Source: CAXXOZ01 sp963676435 (GTDB lineage: Bacteria > Bacillota > Clostridia > Lachnospirales > Lachnospiraceae). From it: DNA of 64,000 nucleotides. The translations under genes and the position numbers were made by a program. How positions within the stretch are numbered: position 1 is the stretch's first letter; every line of letters starts with the position of its first letter. Where the stretch lies: NCBI GenBank assembly GCA_963676435.2, contig CAXXOZ010000007.1:23334-87333 (forward strand). The letters are read 5' to 3'. The notes beneath the pieces are model-generated. The model had not been told where the DNA came from and made no database searches. It was given only the letters and a program-made list of their open reading frames with translations. Positions 8,559 to 17,430 of this stretch are shown here, in pieces.

Positions 8559-9596
8559 ATGAGATATATGCCTATTGATAAACTAGAGCCAGGAATGTGT
8601 CTGGGGAAAAATATTTACAACGAAATGGGGAAACTCATACTATCAAAAAATAAGATTTTTACAGAAAATATTATTTCCCTTTTTAAAAAGCAGGGGTATC
8701 AGGGTGTTTATATACAGGATAAAATATCTGAAGACATTGAAATAGAAGAGATTGTTTCTTTAGAGATAAGAAATAAGTCAAAGAATGCAATAAGAGATTT
8801 ATTTTTAACTGATCAGAAAGACTCTGAAGAAATATATAAAAATATAGACCTTTGTATAAAAGACATTATAAAAAGTATACTGAATAATAAAGAAGTTGTT
8901 GTAAATATGGTAGACTTAAAAACCTATGACGACTACACCTATAGCCATAGTGTGAATGTTGGTATTTTAAGTGGAGTTATAGGAGCAGCCTTGGATTTTT
9001 CTGAAAGCTTTTTAAATCACCTTATTACAGCAGCAATGTTGCATGATATCGGAAAAAAATTTCTTTCAATTGATTTATTAAATAAAAGAGAAAAAATCAC
9101 AGAAGAAGAGTATGATACTCTAAAAAAACACTCTGAACTAGGGTATAATTTTATTAAAGATAATAGAAATTTATCTGCACATGTAAAATCTGGGATTTTA
9201 CAACATCATGAAAGATATGATGGAAGAGGTTATCCATTAGCTAGAAAAGAAAAAGATATTCCTTTGATAAGTAGAATTATTGGTGTAGCAGATGCGTATG
9301 ATGCAATCACTTCTTCAAGACCTTATCATAAAGCATATCCACCAGGAGAGGGAATGGAGTATGTTATGGGGAACAGTGGGCTACATTTTGATCCTAAAGT
9401 AGTTGATATCTTTACCCAAAAAGTAGCAATATATCCTGTAGGAACAGAAGTTTTATTAAGTAATGGAGAAAAAGCATTAATAGTTAAAAATTATGAAAAA
9501 TTTTGTTCAAGACCAATAGTAAAAATGTTATCAAATGGTCAGGTTTTAGATTTGAAAGAAGATACCACTTTAATGAATATAACTGTTGTAAAATAA
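8559..9596 (+). CDS. HD-GYP domain cyclic-di-GMP phosphodiesterase
   Basis: HD-GYP enzymes hydrolyse cyclic di-GMP. The 345-residue protein has an N-terminal domain of about 110 residues (MRYMPIDKLEPGMCLGKNIY) common in clostridial HD-GYP proteins, then a complete catalytic domain. Metal-site residues are visible as H162-D163 (LHDIGKK), H191, H216-H217-E218 (QHHERYDGRGYP) and D245. The GYP triplet at 224-226 is intact, so activity is expected. It has no membrane segment or receiver domain and is probably cytosolic. A 92-base gap separates it from the macrodomain gene and a strong terminator follows, so it may be a single-gene unit. No diguanylate cyclase gene lies in the window. Confidence 0.94.
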   Translation: MRYMPIDKLEPGMCLGKNIYNEMGKLILSKNKIFTENIISLFKKQGYQGVYIQDKISEDIEIEEIVSLEIRNKSKNAIRDLFLTDQKDSEEIYKNIDLCIKDIIKSILNNKEVVVNMVDLKTYDDYTYSHSVNVGILSGVIGAALDFSESFLNHLITAAMLHDIGKKFLSIDLLNKREKITEEEYDTLKKHSELGYNFIKDNRNLSAHVKSGILQHHERYDGRGYPLARKEKDIPLISRIIGVADAYDAITSSRPYHKAYPPGEGMEYVMGNSGLHFDPKVVDIFTQKVAIYPVGTEVLLSNGEKALIVKNYEKFCSRPIVKMLSNGQVLDLKEDTTLMNITVVK

Positions 9597-9604
9597 TAAT
9601 ATTT

Positions 9605-9648
9605 ATGAACTCTTATGTCAATAACATGACATTCAGAGTTCATTTTTT
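9605..9648 (+). terminator. Hairpin terminator after the HD-GYP gene
   Basis: ATGAACTCT (9605-9613) pairs with AGAGTTCAT (9634-9642), with a nested ATGTCA/TGACAT stem, followed by six T. Confidence 0.88.
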
Positions 9649-9661
9649 ACATTATAGGGAG

Positions 9662-9694
9662 TTTCGAAAAGCTAGGGTAAAATTTTTGTAGGAT
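9662..9694 (+). repeat. Left terminal inverted repeat of the ISLre2-like element
   Basis: It shares TTTCGAAA, TAG-GTAAA and TGTAGGAT with the reverse complement of 11325-11356, with one indel and a few mismatches. Confidence 0.8.
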
Positions 9695-9782
9695 ATTAAT
9701 TAAAATAAATAATAGAGAACACCTTCTTTGTGTTAAGATTTAAATGCGAATAAAAATCAAATGCAAAGGATGGGTGTTCTCT

Positions 9783-11249
9783 ATGATTAAAAGTATACAA
9801 CAGTTTGAAGAAGTTGGGGTAAAAAATTTAGGTAAAGTGTTAGAAGATTTTATAAATAAACCTGAAAAGCAGGCGGAGTTTATTTATGGTGTTACAGATT
9901 CAGTTGTAAGGTTAGGTTTAGATATTATTAAAGAAACTTTAGAGAGCATGGATGAAGAACTACGTAAAAGTGGTCTGCGAAAGTCAGGATGGGTAATTAG
10001 CAGAAAAGATGAAACATCATTAATTACAAGCCTTGGAACAGTTAAGTATCATAAAACACTGTTTAAAAATAAAGAATCTGGAATCTGCGAGTATCTGCTA
10101 GATAAAGTCATGGGACTGGAAAGTCATACGAGAATGACAGAGGATGCAGAGGCGCAAATGCTTGAAGAAGCTGTAGATAGCAGTTACCGAAAAGGTGGAA
10201 TAAATGTTAGTCTTTCAGATACAGTGAGTAAACAAACAGTTAAGAATAAGATTCATAGTCTGAAGTTTTATCAGGAAAATAATGAAGCCGTGCATAAGAA
10301 GCAAGTGGATTATCTATATATAGATGCGGATGAAGACCATGTTTCCTTACAATATTTGGAAAGTAAGGGAGACATTGAAAAACCAAGATCAAATACAAGT
10401 ATGCCAAAACTAGCCTACGTATATGAAGGAATTGAACCTGATGCACCTAAAAGTCAAAGGATGAAGTTGATAAATCCTAAATATTTTGGTGGGATTTATG
10501 AAGGAAGTAAAGGAGTGGAACAGTTTTGGCGAGAAATATACGATTATATACAGTCGACTTATGATATAAGTAAAATCAAGCATATATATATTAATGGGGA
10601 TGGTGCTAATTGGATTAAGACAGGAAGGAAGTGGATTTCAGGATCTATTTTTGTATTGGACAAATTTCATATGCAAAAATACATTATAAAAGCAACTTCA
10701 CATCTTATGGATTCAGCTTTAGATGCTAGAAGTGAAATATATCGAGCAATCAATAAAAGAGTTAAATGGATGGCACAGGCAACATTTGAAAAAATTTTAA
10801 ATGTAACAGAAACAGAAAGTCAGAGAAAAAAAGTTGAAACCTGTATGTTATATATTCTCGGTAATTGGAATGGTATAATAAGAGGTGGAATTAACAAAGA
10901 TTCACAGGTGGGTTGTAGTGCAGAAGGTCATGTAAGTCATATTTATTCGGACAGAATGAGTTCTAGACCATTAGGGTGGAGCAGACACGGTGTTAATCAA
11001 ATGTCGAAACTACGAATATATAAAGCAAACAAAGGAAATATGTTAGAGCTTGTAAGAATGCAAAAACAGGAATTACAATTGGCTGCAGGTGCAGAAGAAG
11101 AGATAATATGTATGAGTAGCGAAATGTTTAAAGCCGAAAGAACAAGATTAAAAGAAGAACAAAGATATTTAGAAAGAATGACCCACAGTATTCCTTTTCC
11201 AGAAGTTAAAAAAATAGCATATTTCAAACATCAAATTTGGGGATTGTAA
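9783..11249 (+). CDS. ISLre2 family transposase (UPF0236)
   Basis: This transposase belongs to the ISLre2/UPF0236 group, which is widespread in Clostridia. The 488-residue protein matches the family in overall length and layout. The N-terminal part (FEEVGVKNLGKVLEDFINKP) resembles the family start. The middle contains YLYIDADEDHVSLQ and YINGDGANWIKTG, the conserved acidic blocks expected to form the catalytic core. FVLDKFHMQKYI follows, and the C-terminus contains the conserved SHIYSDRMSSRPLGWSRHG block. The ATG at 9783 was preferred to 9744 because AAAGGATG precedes it and the extra 13 residues are not family-like. The reading frame is intact, so the element may still be active. Confidence 0.93.
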   Translation: MIKSIQQFEEVGVKNLGKVLEDFINKPEKQAEFIYGVTDSVVRLGLDIIKETLESMDEELRKSGLRKSGWVISRKDETSLITSLGTVKYHKTLFKNKESGICEYLLDKVMGLESHTRMTEDAEAQMLEEAVDSSYRKGGINVSLSDTVSKQTVKNKIHSLKFYQENNEAVHKKQVDYLYIDADEDHVSLQYLESKGDIEKPRSNTSMPKLAYVYEGIEPDAPKSQRMKLINPKYFGGIYEGSKGVEQFWREIYDYIQSTYDISKIKHIYINGDGANWIKTGRKWISGSIFVLDKFHMQKYIIKATSHLMDSALDARSEIYRAINKRVKWMAQATFEKILNVTETESQRKKVETCMLYILGNWNGIIRGGINKDSQVGCSAEGHVSHIYSDRMSSRPLGWSRHGVNQMSKLRIYKANKGNMLELVRMQKQELQLAAGAEEEIICMSSEMFKAERTRLKEEQRYLERMTHSIPFPEVKKIAYFKHQIWGL

Positions 11250-11324
11250 AAATAGAGAAAAATAGTTATAGTGTGAACAGAAGCTAAGTCTGAAACACAT
11301 CAAGGGGAATCTCTGTCCAATTAA

Positions 11325-11356
11325 ATCCTACAGTTAATTTACGCTATCTTTCGAAA
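11325..11356 (-). repeat. Right terminal inverted repeat of the ISLre2-like element
   Basis: Read on the reverse strand it begins TTTCGAAA, then TAGCGTAAA, and ends TGTAGGAT, matching the left end. Its outer edge is only eight bases from the clpB -35 hexamer. Confidence 0.8.
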
Positions 11357-11364
11357 AAAAAGAA

Positions 11365-11393
11365 TTGCAATTATTCCTGGCGTCTGTTATACT
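11365..11393 (+). promoter_or_regulatory. clpB promoter
   Basis: TTGCAA (11365-11370) and TATACT (11388-11393) are separated by 17 bases, a good vegetative-sigma promoter. The predicted start is near 11400, leaving a short leader to the ATG at 11438. Confidence 0.75.
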
Positions 11394-11408
11394 TGTACTA
11401 TAACAGAC
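11382..11408 (+). promoter_or_regulatory. Perfect inverted repeat over the clpB -10 box, candidate operator
   Basis: GTCTGTTATA (11382-11391) and TATAACAGAC (11399-11408) are perfect 10-base arms separated by seven bases. The site covers the -10 hexamer and the predicted start, the ideal place for a repressor. It does not match CIRCE (TTAGCACTC-N9-GAGTGCTAA, bound by HrcA) or the tandem GGTCAAA site of CtsR. In RNA the arms could also form a hairpin at the very 5' end. Confidence 0.65.
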
Positions 11409-11437
11409 AAAATACAAATAGAAAGGTTGTGGTTTTT

Positions 11438-14008
11438 ATGAATATAAATAAATTTACACAAAAGTCAATTGAAGCAATAAACAATTGCGAAAAGCTTGTT
11501 TATGATAATGGTAATCAGGAAATTTCACAGGAACATTTTCTTTATAGCCTGTTAGTTCAGGATGAAGGATTAATAAAAAGCTTAGTCTCAAAAATGGGAA
11601 TCCAACCTGAATTATTAATAAACAGAGTTGAAGAATTGATATCAAAGAAGCCAAAAGTACAAGGTGGTAAACCATATATCAGCAATGATTTAAATAGTGT
11701 TTTAATAAGCGGAGAAGATGAAGCGAAAAAAATGGGCGACGATTATGTATCAGTTGAACATTTATTTTTAGCGTTACTTAAAAATCTTAATAAGGACTTA
11801 AAAGTGGTTTTTAAAGAAATGGGAATAGACAGGGATGGATTTTTGCAGGCCCTACAGACAGTAAGAGGTAATCAGAGAGTTACCACTGATAATCCTGAAG
11901 CTACATATGATACACTTGGAAAATATGGAAGTGATTTGGTTGCTTTAGCAAGAGAGCAAAAGCTTGATCCTGTAATAGGAAGAGATGATGAAATAAGAAA
12001 TGTTATCAGAATCTTATCAAGAAAAACAAAAAATAATCCAGTACTAATCGGAGAGCCTGGAGTTGGTAAAACTGCAGTAGCTGAAGGACTTGCTCAGAGA
12101 ATTGTAAAAGGAGACGTACCTGAAGGGCTAAAAGATAAAACAGTATTTTCCCTTGATATGGGTGCTTTAGTAGCTGGCGCAAAATACAGAGGAGAGTTTG
12201 AAGAAAGATTAAAAGCGGTATTAGAAGATGTTAAAAATAGTGAAGGACAAATAATTTTGTTCATTGATGAATTACATACCATTGTTGGAGCTGGAAAAAC
12301 TGATGGTGCTATGGATGCTGGAAATATGCTTAAACCAATGCTTGCTAGAGGTGAACTACACTGTATAGGAGCGACAACTTTGGATGAATATAGAAAATAT
12401 ATTGAGAAGGATCCAGCACTTGAAAGAAGATTCCAACCAGTTATGGTTGATGAACCTACAGTAGAAGATACAATTTCTATATTAAGAGGAATAAAAGAAA
12501 GATATGAAGTTTATCATGGAGTAAAAATAACTGATTCAGCCCTTGTAACGGCAGCAGTTTTGTCAAACAGATATATTACAGATAGATTTTTACCAGATAA
12601 GGCAATAGATCTGGTAGATGAAGCCTGTGCTTTAATAAAAACAGAACTAGACTCAATGCCTACAGAACTGGATGAATTAAGAAGAAGGGTGATGCAGCTT
12701 GAGGTTGAAGAGGCGGCTCTAAAAAAAGAAAAAGACAAACTAAGTAATGATCGTTTAACAAACTTAAGAAAAGAGTTAGCAGAGATAAAAGACGAATACA
12801 ATGTAAAAAAAATAACTTGGGAAAACGAAAAAAAATCAGTTGAAAATTTAAGCAAGTTAAGAGAACAGATAGAAGAACTTAACAAGCAAATCGAGGTTGC
12901 TGAAAGAAATTACGAGTTGGAAAAGGTTGCAGAAATGAAATACGGAAAACTACCAGACCTACAAAAGCAACTTGATGCAGAGGAAGAACTTGTGAAAAAT
13001 CAGGACTTTTCATTAGTGCGAGAAAGTGTTACAGACGATGAGATAGCAAGAATAATATCCAGATGGACAGGAATACCTGTAGCTAAGCTTACTGAAGGCG
13101 AAAGAAATAAAGTTTTAAATATGGATAAAATACTACATCAAAGGGTAGTTGGACAGGATGAAGCTGTTACAATGGTTTCAGAAGCAATACTTAGATCAAA
13201 AGCAGGTATAAAGGACCCAAATAAACCTATAGGAACATTTATGTTTTTAGGACCAACAGGTGTAGGTAAAACAGAGTTAGCAAAAGCTTTGGCTGAAACA
13301 CTTTTTGATGACGAATCAAATATCGTTAGAATAGATATGAGTGAATACATGGAAAAACATTCGGTTTCCAGGCTTATAGGAGCTCCTCCAGGATATGTTG
13401 GATATGATGAAGGAGGACAGCTAACCGAAGCTGTTAGAAGAAAACATTATTCAGTAGTACTGTTTGATGAAATTGAAAAAGCCCACCCTGATGTATTTAA
13501 TGTATTATTGCAAGTTTTAGATGATGGAAGAATTACAGATTCTCAAGGTAGAGTAGTAGATTTTAAAAATACGATAATAATAATGACATCAAATATAGGA
13601 TCTTCATATCTTTTAGAGGGTACTGATGAAAAAGCACAAAACTTGGTTATGGGAGACTTAAGGGCTCACTTTAGGCCAGAATTTTTAAATAGAATTGATG
13701 AAATTATTATGTTTAAACCTCTTACAAAAGAAAATATTAGTGAAATAATCAATCTTTTACTTGAAGAATTGAATATCCGTTTAAAAGATAAAGAATTATC
13801 ACTTCGTTTAACAGATAATGCTAAAGAGTATGTTGCGGATAATAGTTATGATCCGATTTATGGTGCAAGACCTTTAAAAAGATTTTTGCAAAAAAAGGTT
13901 GATACACTTGTTGCAAAGAAAATCTTAGAAGGAAATATTAATGCAGGAGATACAATAGTAATTGATGTTAATAGAGATACGGGCAACTTGGAATCTTTTA
14001 TAGAATAG
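11438..14008 (+). CDS. clpB: ATP-dependent protein disaggregase ClpB
   Basis: ClpB is a hexameric AAA+ chaperone that threads proteins out of aggregates together with DnaK. The 856-residue product has the N-terminal Clp domain (FTQKSIEAINNC...), the first AAA+ module with GEPGVGKT near residue 205, and the long middle coiled-coil domain from about 400 to 520 that identifies ClpB. The second AAA+ module has GPTGVGKT near 600, and a C-terminal domain completes it. There is no ClpP-binding loop, consistent with disaggregation rather than proteolysis. The ATG at 11438 follows AAAGGTTG and gives the family N-terminus; the 15 extra upstream codons overlap the promoter. It is a single-gene unit closed by a strong terminator. 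Confidence 0.97.
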   Translation: MNINKFTQKSIEAINNCEKLVYDNGNQEISQEHFLYSLLVQDEGLIKSLVSKMGIQPELLINRVEELISKKPKVQGGKPYISNDLNSVLISGEDEAKKMGDDYVSVEHLFLALLKNLNKDLKVVFKEMGIDRDGFLQALQTVRGNQRVTTDNPEATYDTLGKYGSDLVALAREQKLDPVIGRDDEIRNVIRILSRKTKNNPVLIGEPGVGKTAVAEGLAQRIVKGDVPEGLKDKTVFSLDMGALVAGAKYRGEFEERLKAVLEDVKNSEGQIILFIDELHTIVGAGKTDGAMDAGNMLKPMLARGELHCIGATTLDEYRKYIEKDPALERRFQPVMVDEPTVEDTISILRGIKERYEVYHGVKITDSALVTAAVLSNRYITDRFLPDKAIDLVDEACALIKTELDSMPTELDELRRRVMQLEVEEAALKKEKDKLSNDRLTNLRKELAEIKDEYNVKKITWENEKKSVENLSKLREQIEELNKQIEVAERNYELEKVAEMKYGKLPDLQKQLDAEEELVKNQDFSLVRESVTDDEIARIISRWTGIPVAKLTEGERNKVLNMDKILHQRVVGQDEAVTMVSEAILRSKAGIKDPNKPIGTFMFLGPTGVGKTELAKALAETLFDDESNIVRIDMSEYMEKHSVSRLIGAPPGYVGYDEGGQLTEAVRRKHYSVVLFDEIEKAHPDVFNVLLQVLDDGRITDSQGRVVDFKNTIIIMTSNIGSSYLLEGTDEKAQNLVMGDLRAHFRPEFLNRIDEIIMFKPLTKENISEIINLLLEELNIRLKDKELSLRLTDNAKEYVADNSYDPIYGARPLKRFLQKKVDTLVAKKILEGNINAGDTIVIDVNRDTGNLESFIE

Positions 14009-14012
14009 TATG

Positions 14013-14044
14013 AGAGGCATTACTGGTAGAACAGTAATGCCTCT
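14013..14044. terminator. Bidirectional terminator between clpB and the ABC permease gene
   Basis: AGAGGCATTACTG (14013-14025) pairs with CAGTAATGCCTCT (14032-14044), a 13-bp perfect stem with a six-base loop. A T-rich tail follows on the + strand. The two genes converge on it. Confidence 0.85.
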
Positions 14045-14055
14045 TTATATTGAAC

Positions 14056-15222
14056 CTATGCTTCTTTTCTGTTATTTGCTTTTGCAATGGCAATCGAAAT
14101 TGCAAATAGTGCTAATGTGTAAACTGCTACAATTCCTATATAACTAAAAATCTTTAATAAGACTTCATTTGTAATAGCAGTTTGAGAGATTGTTTCATTT
14201 ACCAGTACGAACCAGTATGTAGGTAAAAATCTTGAAACCTTTAAAAGCCCATCCCCCAAAAGAAACTGGGGTACTAATCCACCGCTCATAAATGCTAAAC
14301 CAAGAGATAGAATATTTGAAAGGGCTATACTTGCTTCTTTTGGCAAAGTGAACTGAGAAATTAGGAAGGATATACTTGTGGCACACAATGCAAACACATA
14401 TGCATTTATCCAAAATAGTATTATGCTTAAATTTATGATAAAACTTCCATTAATTATGAAACCTATAATAATTAAAATTGTTGTGGCAATCAATGCAAAT
14501 ATAATGTTTCCAAGAAAAAGCTGTAGTTGCATGGATTTTAAACTAATTGGAGAAGAAATATTTCTTCTTTTCATATCTAGATTTTGATATGAACTCATAA
14601 TAATACATATTATGGATGTGAAAACAGCTAAAAGTATATATACAAAAAAGTTGTGATATGTTGTCATAAATGAATAAGTACCTGTTTCTTCCATGTCAGT
14701 ACTTAAGCTTACATTAATGTCGGTTAATAGGCTATTATTTACAAGCTCAAGAATTTTTGTAGTATCATATTCAGGATACAAACTAAAAAATGTTCTGGCA
14801 GTGGAAAGGTAATTATTTATTATTATATTTCCAAAATCTGCATAGTTTGAGTCAGGAAAGGTCATTTCTTCTATTGAAACATCATCACCTTTAATAAAAG
14901 CATCTGTAAAACCTTCAGGAATAATAATTACATGTGTAATCTCATGGAAAAATAGAGAATCTTTTAAATCATCAATATTATTTTCCATTTCAACAAAAGT
15001 GTATCTTTCGTCTAAATATTCAAATAATCCCTGAACAAGTTCGGTATCTTTGTCATTGTTTATAAAAGTAAAATACAAATCTACATCTTCAAAGTTTTTT
15101 TCTGTATCACCTTTTCTTGCAAGCCCAAAAAAGATTATCATTAGTATAAATATTACAAGGTAAATCATCAAACTTAATTTATGGCTTTTTAAAATTTTGA
15201 AATAATTTTTAAATACTTGCAT
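14056..15222 (-). CDS. ABC-2 type transporter permease (second permease)
   Basis: This is a membrane subunit of a three-gene ABC exporter. The 388-residue protein has one N-terminal transmembrane helix (about 17-35). A large extracellular loop of about 150 residues follows, then a group of five or six C-terminal helices with FMSGGLVPQFLLG before the last pair. This is the ABC2_membrane_3 layout seen in drug, lipid or peptide exporters. The start follows a perfect AAGGAGGT site and overlaps the end of the first permease gene by 14 bases, so they are translated together. The substrate is unknown. Neighbouring regulators suggest response to membrane or cell-envelope stress. Confidence 0.88.
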   Translation of the reverse strand: MQVFKNYFKILKSHKLSLMIYLVIFILMIIFFGLARKGDTEKNFEDVDLYFTFINNDKDTELVQGLFEYLDERYTFVEMENNIDDLKDSLFFHEITHVIIIPEGFTDAFIKGDDVSIEEMTFPDSNYADFGNIIINNYLSTARTFFSLYPEYDTTKILELVNNSLLTDINVSLSTDMEETGTYSFMTTYHNFFVYILLAVFTSIICIIMSSYQNLDMKRRNISSPISLKSMQLQLFLGNIIFALIATTILIIIGFIINGSFIINLSIILFWINAYVFALCATSISFLISQFTLPKEASIALSNILSLGLAFMSGGLVPQFLLGDGLLKVSRFLPTYWFVLVNETISQTAITNEVLLKIFSYIGIVAVYTLALFAISIAIAKANNRKEA

Positions 15223-16351
15223 ATTTTGACCTCCTTGTAAGCAGTATAGTTATAATACCTAAAATAAAGCTAAATAAACTAAGAATAGTGATATTTAAAA
15301 TATATCTATTTAAATCTTCGTAATAGTATAAACTATATAAGGCGTCCACAATTAAATTTGCAGGGTTAATATATTTTAAAACAGGTACTGTATTAGCAAC
15401 AATTATTTTCATATTTGGAACCATTAAACCAGCAAGAAAGCATCCTGATAAAGAAACAGCTGTAACTATTGAAGATTTTACATCCAGATCTTTTTTTGAA
15501 ACAGCACCGATAAACCCTCCTAAAAAAAGACCAAAAAGACAACTTAATAAACATGTTACAATAACCAGTAACATTCTATCTCCAAAGTTTACCCCAAGTA
15601 TAAATTTTAAAAATGCTAGGAATATAAAACAAATTATAACCTGCATTACATATGCAGCACTTAATGAAGCGATTACAAATTTATATTTAGGTACAGGTGA
15701 AAGATTTACTCTGGCAGCAGTAAATGAGAGATTCGCCTGTATAGAGGTTATTTCCTTTAAACCATAACTTGCAGCAAATAGGCAGGCCATAGCAATCAAA
15801 GAATAGTAATAATTTAAAATCATATCAGGAGGGTTAGAAACTTGATCGCTATAAGTTACAAAACTACCATTTGAATCAATAATATCAAAATCTATAGAGG
15901 TAATATCGTTACCACTTTCACTTATAATATTTGTAATAATATTTGATATTCTAGAGTAGGATTCAAGTACGGATTTTATTACAGATTGGTTAATGCCTGA
16001 TTCCCTTACAATAAGGTCTAAAGACTCACCAAAAACTATATAACCTGATATTTCTCCTTGTTTCAGCATATCTTCGGAAGAATCCACATCACTAATGTTA
16101 ACTTTAAACATTTTTTTTCCTTCAGAAATTTCTATTTCTTCTAGCGTTTGTGTGAAAGTTTCAAATTCTTCTATAGCTTGACCTTCATTTACTACAGATA
16201 TTGAAATAGTTTCTAAGGGATCTGCCGAATAGGCATCAGTCAATGCTAAACCAAAAAACAGAGAAAGAAGAATAGGGAACAATAAGGCCCAAAAAATCAT
16301 TATCTTTTGATTTAGAAGTATTTTAATTCTTGTAAAAAAAATATTTAACAT
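15209..16351 (-). CDS. ABC-2 type transporter permease (first permease)
   Basis: The 380-residue protein has the same architecture as the next permease: N-terminal helix (about 14-36), an extracellular domain to about residue 180, then six helices. In the helix group GGFIGAVSKKDLDVKSS is followed by SGCFLAGLMVPNM. Despite shared layout the two proteins are clearly diverged, which points to a heteromeric permease. AGGAGG precedes the ATG. The ATPase gene lies 13 bases upstream. Transport direction is inferred as export because the family and the missing substrate-binding protein both fit export. Confidence 0.88.
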   Translation of the reverse strand: MLNIFFTRIKILLNQKIMIFWALLFPILLSLFFGLALTDAYSADPLETISISVVNEGQAIEEFETFTQTLEEIEISEGKKMFKVNISDVDSSEDMLKQGEISGYIVFGESLDLIVRESGINQSVIKSVLESYSRISNIITNIISESGNDITSIDFDIIDSNGSFVTYSDQVSNPPDMILNYYYSLIAMACLFAASYGLKEITSIQANLSFTAARVNLSPVPKYKFVIASLSAAYVMQVIICFIFLAFLKFILGVNFGDRMLLVIVTCLLSCLFGLFLGGFIGAVSKKDLDVKSSIVTAVSLSGCFLAGLMVPNMKIIVANTVPVLKYINPANLIVDALYSLYYYEDLNRYILNITILSLFSFILGIITILLTRRSKYASI

Positions 16352-16364
16352 TTTATAAATCCTC

Positions 16365-17297
16365 CTAATCCCTTAATTCTTTTCCTGTAATTTCTAAAAA
16401 TACATCATTTAGTGTAGGTGGTTCTGCGATAATTTCCCCAAAGGGGATATCATTTTTATTTAAGTACTCAAGAATGTTTACAACGGTTTTTTTGCCTTTT
16501 GTTGACTTTATTGTCAAAACATCATTGATATGTTTTACAGAGTAAATATTAGATAATTCTTTTAATTCTTCAATTTGTTCCTGGCTAATATTTAAAACTT
16601 CTATTCTAATCTTTTCGCCCATTGAAATAAGATTTTTAAGTTCATCCTTGGTGCCCTCAGCTATTATTTTTCCTTTGTCCATTATTCCAATCATTGAACA
16701 TATCTGTTCAACTTCTTCCATATAATGACTTGTGTAAATGACAGTGGCTCCAGCTTTATTCAAATCTTTTATTCCCTGAAGAATTTTATTTCTACTTTGC
16801 GGATCTACAGCAACTGTAGGTTCATCAAGAATAACAAGCTTTGGCTTGTGAGCTATTCCGCAGGCAATATTAAGTCTTCTAAGCAATCCGCCACTAAGTT
16901 TTTTTGGTTTGAAATTTTTATAGTCTTCTAATGAAACAAAGCTTATGGCCTCTTCAGTAAGGGCTTTAATTTCTTTTTTGTCTTTTTTATACAGACTACA
17001 GAAATAATATATATTTTCATAAACTGATAGTTCATCAAAAACAGCAATATTTTGAAAAATTACACCGATATCCTTTTTTATTTCATATGATGTTGGAGTC
17101 ATTTCTTTTCCAAAAACAGTAACTTCTCCTTTGTCATATTTAAGCAATGATAAAATACAATTTATTGTGGTTGTTTTGCCAGATCCATTTGGTCCTAAAA
17201 GACCATAAATTTCCCCTTCTTCTATTTGGAGATCCAAATGATCAACGGCCACCAAAGATCCATATCTCTTAACAAGATTTTTAATATTTACTACCAT
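16365..17297 (-). CDS. ABC transporter ATP-binding protein of the ABC-2 exporter
   Basis: This 310-residue ATPase powers the two permeases encoded after it. It shows Walker A GPNGSGKT (about 35-42), a Q-loop in IGVIFQNIAVFDEL, and a signature variant LSGGLLRR (LSGG intact). Walker B is KLVILDEPTVAVDP and the switch histidine is in YTSHYMEEVEQIC. The C-terminal extension of about 90 residues is typical of the DrrA/NatA branch. The start codon follows AAAGGTGTG. The gene is divergent from a sensor-kinase operon with about 130 bases between, the usual arrangement for a regulator controlling its own transporter. Confidence 0.93.
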   Translation of the reverse strand: MVVNIKNLVKRYGSLVAVDHLDLQIEEGEIYGLLGPNGSGKTTTINCILSLLKYDKGEVTVFGKEMTPTSYEIKKDIGVIFQNIAVFDELSVYENIYYFCSLYKKDKKEIKALTEEAISFVSLEDYKNFKPKKLSGGLLRRLNIACGIAHKPKLVILDEPTVAVDPQSRNKILQGIKDLNKAGATVIYTSHYMEEVEQICSMIGIMDKGKIIAEGTKDELKNLISMGEKIRIEVLNISQEQIEELKELSNIYSVKHINDVLTIKSTKGKKTVVNILEYLNKNDIPFGEIIAEPPTLNDVFLEITGKELRD

Positions 17298-17378
17298 ATC
17301 TTCACACCTTTCTATTAATTATATTATTATTATATACTTATCAAATAAAATTAATAGTGATACAAAGCATAATCACAC

Positions 17379-17407
17379 ATGACAAATGTCACTTGTTTTA
17401 GTATAAT
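17379..17407 (+). promoter_or_regulatory. Promoter of the sensor/regulator operon with embedded inverted-repeat operator candidate
   Basis: ATGACA (17379-17384) and TATAAT (17402-17407) are 17 bases apart. The -35 lies inside TGACA-AA-TGTCA (17380-17391), a small inverted repeat of the size bound by NarL-type regulators. The same site is about 95 bases from the divergent exporter start codon and could control both operons. Confidence 0.65.
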
Positions 17408-17430
17408 GATTCTTGTGAAGGAGATAAAAA

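Larger units (their letters stand above)
9662..11356 (+). mobile_element. ISLre2-family insertion sequence, apparently complete
   Basis: This is a 1,695-base element with one transposase gene. Its ends are imperfect inverted repeats of about 32-33 bases. Both start TTTCGAAA, continue with TAGGGTAAA or TAGCGTAAA, and end TGTAGGAT. The element sits between the HD-GYP terminator and the clpB promoter. No clear target-site duplication is visible directly outside the two ends, which suggests an old insertion or a slightly different true boundary. Confidence 0.85.

Noticed and set aside
9650..11365. Target-site duplication of the ISLre2-type element
   Set aside because: Bases directly outside the two inverted repeats do not match, so no duplication is claimed.
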